Positions 40,314 through 43,365 of a stretch of 43,365 bases of DNA are shown one piece after another; positions within the stretch are counted from its first letter, which is position 1; every line of letters begins with the position of its first letter. The notes beneath the pieces were generated by a model. That model ran no database searches. It saw only the letters and a program-made list of their open reading frames with translations, and was not told where the DNA came from. The position numbers were made by a program, and so were the translations under genes. This DNA comes from Stenotrophomonas maltophilia (GTDB lineage: Bacteria > Pseudomonadota > Gammaproteobacteria > Xanthomonadales > Xanthomonadaceae), in contig NZ_QFHO01000035.1 of NCBI RefSeq assembly GCF_004920835.1, positions 1 to 43,365 on the forward strand. Direction: 5' to 3'.

Positions 40314-42755
40314 GTGCCCCGACGCTACGATTCCGACGACATCGACGATTTCGACGACGACGACCAGCAGGACAACGGTCCCCTGTGGCGGCGCCGCCTG
40401 ATCACCTGGAGCATGGCAGCGGTCGCGTTGGGATTGGGTTTCCTGATTCCCTATACGCTGTACCTGAACCAGCAGGTGACCCAGCGCTTCGGCGAACTGC
40501 GCTGGCAGATCCCGACACGGGTCTACGCCCGCCCGCTGGTGCTCACGCCGGGCAAGGCGATGGACGCGTCCACCCTGAAGACCGAGCTGGCCGCCTCCGC
40601 CTACCGCGATGACGGGCAGGGCAAGGAGCCGGCGACCTATGCGGTGCAGGGCGGGCGTTTCACCATCTCCAGCCGCGGTTACAACGATGTCGATGGCCAC
40701 GTCGCTGCCAAGCGGGTGGAACTGTCGCTGTCCGGTGGCAGCATCGCGTCGCTGCGTGATCCCGATTCGCGCAAGGTACTGAAGGCCGCCCGCCTGGATC
40801 CGGCGCGCATCGCCACGCTGTACGGGCAGAAGCAGGAAGAGCGCCGCCTGATCCGCATGAACGAAGCGCCGGATCTGCTGGTGACCGGCCTGCAGGCGGT
40901 TGAGGACAAGGACTTCAACCGCCACCACGGCATCGACCTGTCCGGCATTGCGCGCGCGGTGTGGGTAACCATCCGCTCCGGTGGCCAGAGCCGACAGGGC
41001 GCGTCCACGCTGACCCAGCAGCTGGCCCGCAGCGGCCTGCTCGGCATCGGCAAGGAACAGACGGTCACCCGCAAGTTCAACGAAGTGCTGTACGCGCTGA
41101 TCATGGAAGCGCGCTACGACAAGCGCACCATCTTCGAGGCCTATCTCAACCAGGTGTACCTGGGCCAACGCGGCAGCCAGGCCATCCACGGCATGTCCTC
41201 CGGCGCCGAATTCTGGTTCGGCCGCGACCTGTCGTCGCTGGAAACCGAGCAGATCGCGTTGCTGATCGGCCTGGTCAAGGGCCCCTCCTTCTACGATCCG
41301 CGTCGCAACCCGGAACGCGCGCTGGATCGCCGCAACTTCGTGCTGGGCAAGCTGCACGAGGCAACTCTGATCGACGATGCCGAGTACCAGCGCGCCCTCA
41401 AAGCGCCGCTCGGCGTACCCAAGACTCCGGGCCTGGTCGCTGCCAACCGCTTCCCGGCCTACGTCGATCTGGTCCGTCGCCAGCTTGGCCATGACTATCC
41501 GGAATCGGCACTGCAGGGCGCCGGCCTGAGCGTGATGAGCGGCATGTCGCCGTCCGCCCAGGCCTATGCCGAAGGCGCGGTGACCCGCACCATCAAGTCG
41601 CTGGAGAGCAAGCGCCGGCCCGAGCTGCAGGCCGGCATGGTGCTGACCGATGTGCACAACGGCGACGTGCTGGCGGTGATCGGCAGCCGCGAGGTCTCCG
41701 AAGTCGGCTTCAACCGCGCCATCGAGGCACAGCGCCCGGTCGGCTCGCTGCTCAAGCCGTTCGTGTACCTGCTGGCGCTGGCACAGCCGGACCGCTACTC
41801 GCTGGCCAGCTGGGTCGACGATTCGCCGGTGACCGTGCAGCTCGGCCGCGGCCGCAACTGGAACCCCGGCAACGCGGACAACCGCAGCCATGGCACTGTG
41901 CGCCTGATCGATGCGCTGGCCCATTCGTACAACCAGGCCACGGTGCGCGTTGGCATGCAGGTCGGCCCCGAGCGCGTGACCCAGCTGATTCACGTGCTGG
42001 CCGGCATCAAGGCCGAGGCGAACCCGGCGGTGATCCTCGGTTCGACCGACCAGAGCCCCTACGCGATGGCGCAGCTGTACCAGTTCCTGGCTTCGGGTGG
42101 CGAGATCCAGCCGTTGCATGCGGTGCGTGGCGTGCTCGATCCGCAGGGCAAGCTGCTCAAGCGCTATGACAAGACCCCAGCGCCAGCGCAGGAAGGTGAT
42201 TCCATTGCCGCCAACCTGATCAGCATTGGTCTGCAGCAGGTGGTTGCCAGCGGTACCGCGCAGCGACTGAATGCCGATGGCCTGGGCCGCCTGCAGCCGG
42301 CGGGCAAGACCGGTACCACCAATGATGGCCGCGACAGCTGGTATGCCGGTTACACCGGCGACCACCTGGCGGTGATCTGGATGGGCAACGACCAGAACGA
42401 ACAGGCCGGCCTGTACGGTGCCACCGGCGCGATGCGGGTTTGGTCGGGTATCTTCCAGCGCCTGCCAAGCGCACCGCTGAAGGTCAGCAACAAGGGCCTG
42501 GATTGGCAGTCGGTGGCCGCCACCGGCATGAACACCACCGACGATGGATGCCCGGGCGCGCGTCGCTTCCCGTTCGTGGTGGGTTATGCACCGGCCTATG
42601 CGCCGTGTGCGCCGGCGGTGTCGCCGGATGGGCAGGGTGGGGCCGAAGGTGAGGGCGGCGGCTGGCGCAGCTGGTTCGGCCTGGACCGAAAGCCCGAGCC
42701 GCCTGCTGAACCTGCCGCGGCACCCGCCGCAGCCACACCTCCTCCGAGCCGATGA
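40314..42755 (+). CDS. mrcB: Bifunctional penicillin-binding protein 1B
   Basis: Class A PBP of 813 residues that polymerises and cross-links peptidoglycan. The acidic cytoplasmic tail (about 1-25; DSDDIDDFDDDDQQDN) is followed by one membrane segment (about 32-52). The UB2H domain covers about 60-150. The GT51 transglycosylase has catalytic Glu197 in VEDKDFNRHHGID, and RQGASTLTQQLAR. The transpeptidase has Ser478-x-x-Lys481 (RPVGSLLKPF), Ser538-Tyr-Asn540 and Lys665-Thr-Gly. The start is GTG 40314. The UB2H domain is the site at which lipoprotein activators bind, and a TPR lipoprotein gene overlaps its 3' end. Confidence 0.95.
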   Translation: MPRRYDSDDIDDFDDDDQQDNGPLWRRRLITWSMAAVALGLGFLIPYTLYLNQQVTQRFGELRWQIPTRVYARPLVLTPGKAMDASTLKTELAASAYRDDGQGKEPATYAVQGGRFTISSRGYNDVDGHVAAKRVELSLSGGSIASLRDPDSRKVLKAARLDPARIATLYGQKQEERRLIRMNEAPDLLVTGLQAVEDKDFNRHHGIDLSGIARAVWVTIRSGGQSRQGASTLTQQLARSGLLGIGKEQTVTRKFNEVLYALIMEARYDKRTIFEAYLNQVYLGQRGSQAIHGMSSGAEFWFGRDLSSLETEQIALLIGLVKGPSFYDPRRNPERALDRRNFVLGKLHEATLIDDAEYQRALKAPLGVPKTPGLVAANRFPAYVDLVRRQLGHDYPESALQGAGLSVMSGMSPSAQAYAEGAVTRTIKSLESKRRPELQAGMVLTDVHNGDVLAVIGSREVSEVGFNRAIEAQRPVGSLLKPFVYLLALAQPDRYSLASWVDDSPVTVQLGRGRNWNPGNADNRSHGTVRLIDALAHSYNQATVRVGMQVGPERVTQLIHVLAGIKAEANPAVILGSTDQSPYAMAQLYQFLASGGEIQPLHAVRGVLDPQGKLLKRYDKTPAPAQEGDSIAANLISIGLQQVVASGTAQRLNADGLGRLQPAGKTGTTNDGRDSWYAGYTGDHLAVIWMGNDQNEQAGLYGATGAMRVWSGIFQRLPSAPLKVSNKGLDWQSVAATGMNTTDDGCPGARRFPFVVGYAPAYAPCAPAVSPDGQGGAEGEGGGWRSWFGLDRKPEPPAEPAAAPAAATPPPSR

Positions 42756-43288
42756 TGCCGATGAACATCCGATCCCTGCTGCAGCCCCTGGCCCTGACCG
42801 GCCTCAGCCTGGCCCTGGCCGCCTGCGTGAGCAGCCCGCCACCGGCGGCCAAACCGGTGGATACCACGACGCCGGCGCAGCGCCTGGCCGCAGTCGACGC
42901 CGCCGCAGGCCCGGACGACAAGGAACTGTCGGTGCAGCCGCTGCGTGATTCGCAGGTGGAAGACCTGCGGGTGACCGCGCAGGCGCAACGCCAGACCAAC
43001 GACCTGGCCGGTGCCGCCAGCAGCCTGGATCATGCGCTGGAAATCGTGGCCGCCGATCCGGCGGTGCTGCAGGAACGAGCCGAACTGGCGCTGCTGCAGG
43101 GTCAGTGGGCACAGGCGGAGACGTTCGCGCGCAAGGCTGTTGATCTGGGCTCGAAGACGGGGCCGCTGTGCCGCCGCCACTGGGCGACGATCGAGCAGTC
43201 GCGTCTGGCGCGCGGTGAGAAGGAGAACGCGGTGTCCGCGCATGCGCAGATTGAAGGCTGCACCGTGCCGGGGATCAAGCGGTACTGA
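42752..43288 (+). CDS. TPR lipoprotein, candidate LpoP-type activator of PBP1B
   Basis: A 178-residue lipoprotein: the signal peptide has lipobox ALAAC with lipidated Cys25, followed by a Ser/Pro-rich linker. Two or three TPR-like helices lie at about 70-165 (QAQRQTNDLAGAASSLDHAL, LQERAELALLQGQWAQAETF), and two cysteines (LCRRHW and EGCTVP) may form a disulfide. Its ATG overlaps the mrcB TGA (ATGA), so it is translationally coupled to PBP1B. In Pseudomonas, LpoP is a TPR lipoprotein that activates PBP1B. The same architecture and tight linkage suggest the same role here; this is inference and the symbol is therefore left empty. Confidence 0.85.
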   Translation: MMPMNIRSLLQPLALTGLSLALAACVSSPPPAAKPVDTTTPAQRLAAVDAAAGPDDKELSVQPLRDSQVEDLRVTAQAQRQTNDLAGAASSLDHALEIVAADPAVLQERAELALLQGQWAQAETFARKAVDLGSKTGPLCRRHWATIEQSRLARGEKENAVSAHAQIEGCTVPGIKRY

Positions 43289-43365
43289 GGTATTCCACTC
43301 CATCGGGCGCTGCCCCCTCTGCGGCGCGCGCACTGATGGATGCGGGTGATGGGCCGGGTGGGTGG

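Noticed and set aside
40296..42365. 689-codon open frame antisense to mrcB
   Set aside because: mrcB has all active-site motifs; this frame has none and overlaps it completely.
43289..43365. Start of another gene at the right edge
   Set aside because: The 77 bases after the lipoprotein stop show no start codon with a ribosome binding site and no recognisable feature.

Overview
The window is about 43 kb of GC-rich chromosomal DNA from a gamma-proteobacterium of the Xanthomonadaceae, most probably Stenotrophomonas (S. maltophilia group). This rests on the very high GC of third codon positions, on intergenic stem-loops that begin with GTAG (the SMAG repeats known from S. maltophilia), on a copLAB-type copper operon, and on the order ruvC-ruvA-kup-ruvB-ybgC-tolQRAB-pal-cpoB. 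No prophage, transposase, integrase, CRISPR array or toxin-antitoxin pair was seen. Almost all genes are core genes, and the unusual material lies between them.

Layout. Positions 1-3.8 kb hold a partial DUF3011 protein (minus strand), aspS, a small protein with an extreme acidic tail, a GNAT acetyltransferase and an alpha/beta hydrolase. From 3.9 to 15.2 kb a long plus-strand run carries yebC, ruvC, ruvA, kup, ruvB, ybgC, tolQ, tolR, tolA, tolB, pal and cpoB. RuvABC process Holliday junctions. Tol-Pal and CpoB maintain the outer membrane and coordinate envelope constriction with peptidoglycan synthesis at division. After a cluster of SMAG stem-loops come queE and queC (preQ0/queuosine synthesis), then a secreted HExxH protein on the minus strand. 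tRNA-Lys(UUU) follows with a strong terminator, then a small secreted protein.

From 18.7 to 23 kb is a mixed block: two related secreted esterases, a stand-alone receiver domain, a CPBP membrane protease, a zinc-ribbon protein and a second GNAT that is a paralogue of the first. From 26.3 back to 23.0 kb the minus-strand copL-copA-copB operon encodes periplasmic and outer-membrane copper resistance. recQ and dps follow on the minus strand, separated by 558 bp that are mostly palindromes. hrpA diverges from dps. The right end holds a secreted hypothetical protein, relA (ppGpp synthetase), a membrane-anchored repeat protein, a two-domain GT2/GT4 glycosyltransferase (minus), mrcB (PBP1B), and a TPR lipoprotein overlapping mrcB that is a good candidate for its LpoP-type activator.

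The strongest novel signal is a family of 102-nt palindromic elements at 8221-8322, 28424-28525 (minus) and 28679-28780. Each has 25-nt arms and an interior of exactly 52 nt. The interior contains two small hairpins presenting ATGGAT and ATGGAC. Arm and hairpin-stem sequences differ between copies while base pairing is kept, which indicates selection on a folded structure. Each copy is preceded by a conserved AACKGTCGAAGG flank and followed by a TTTGACGTTG motif and a small REP-like hairpin.
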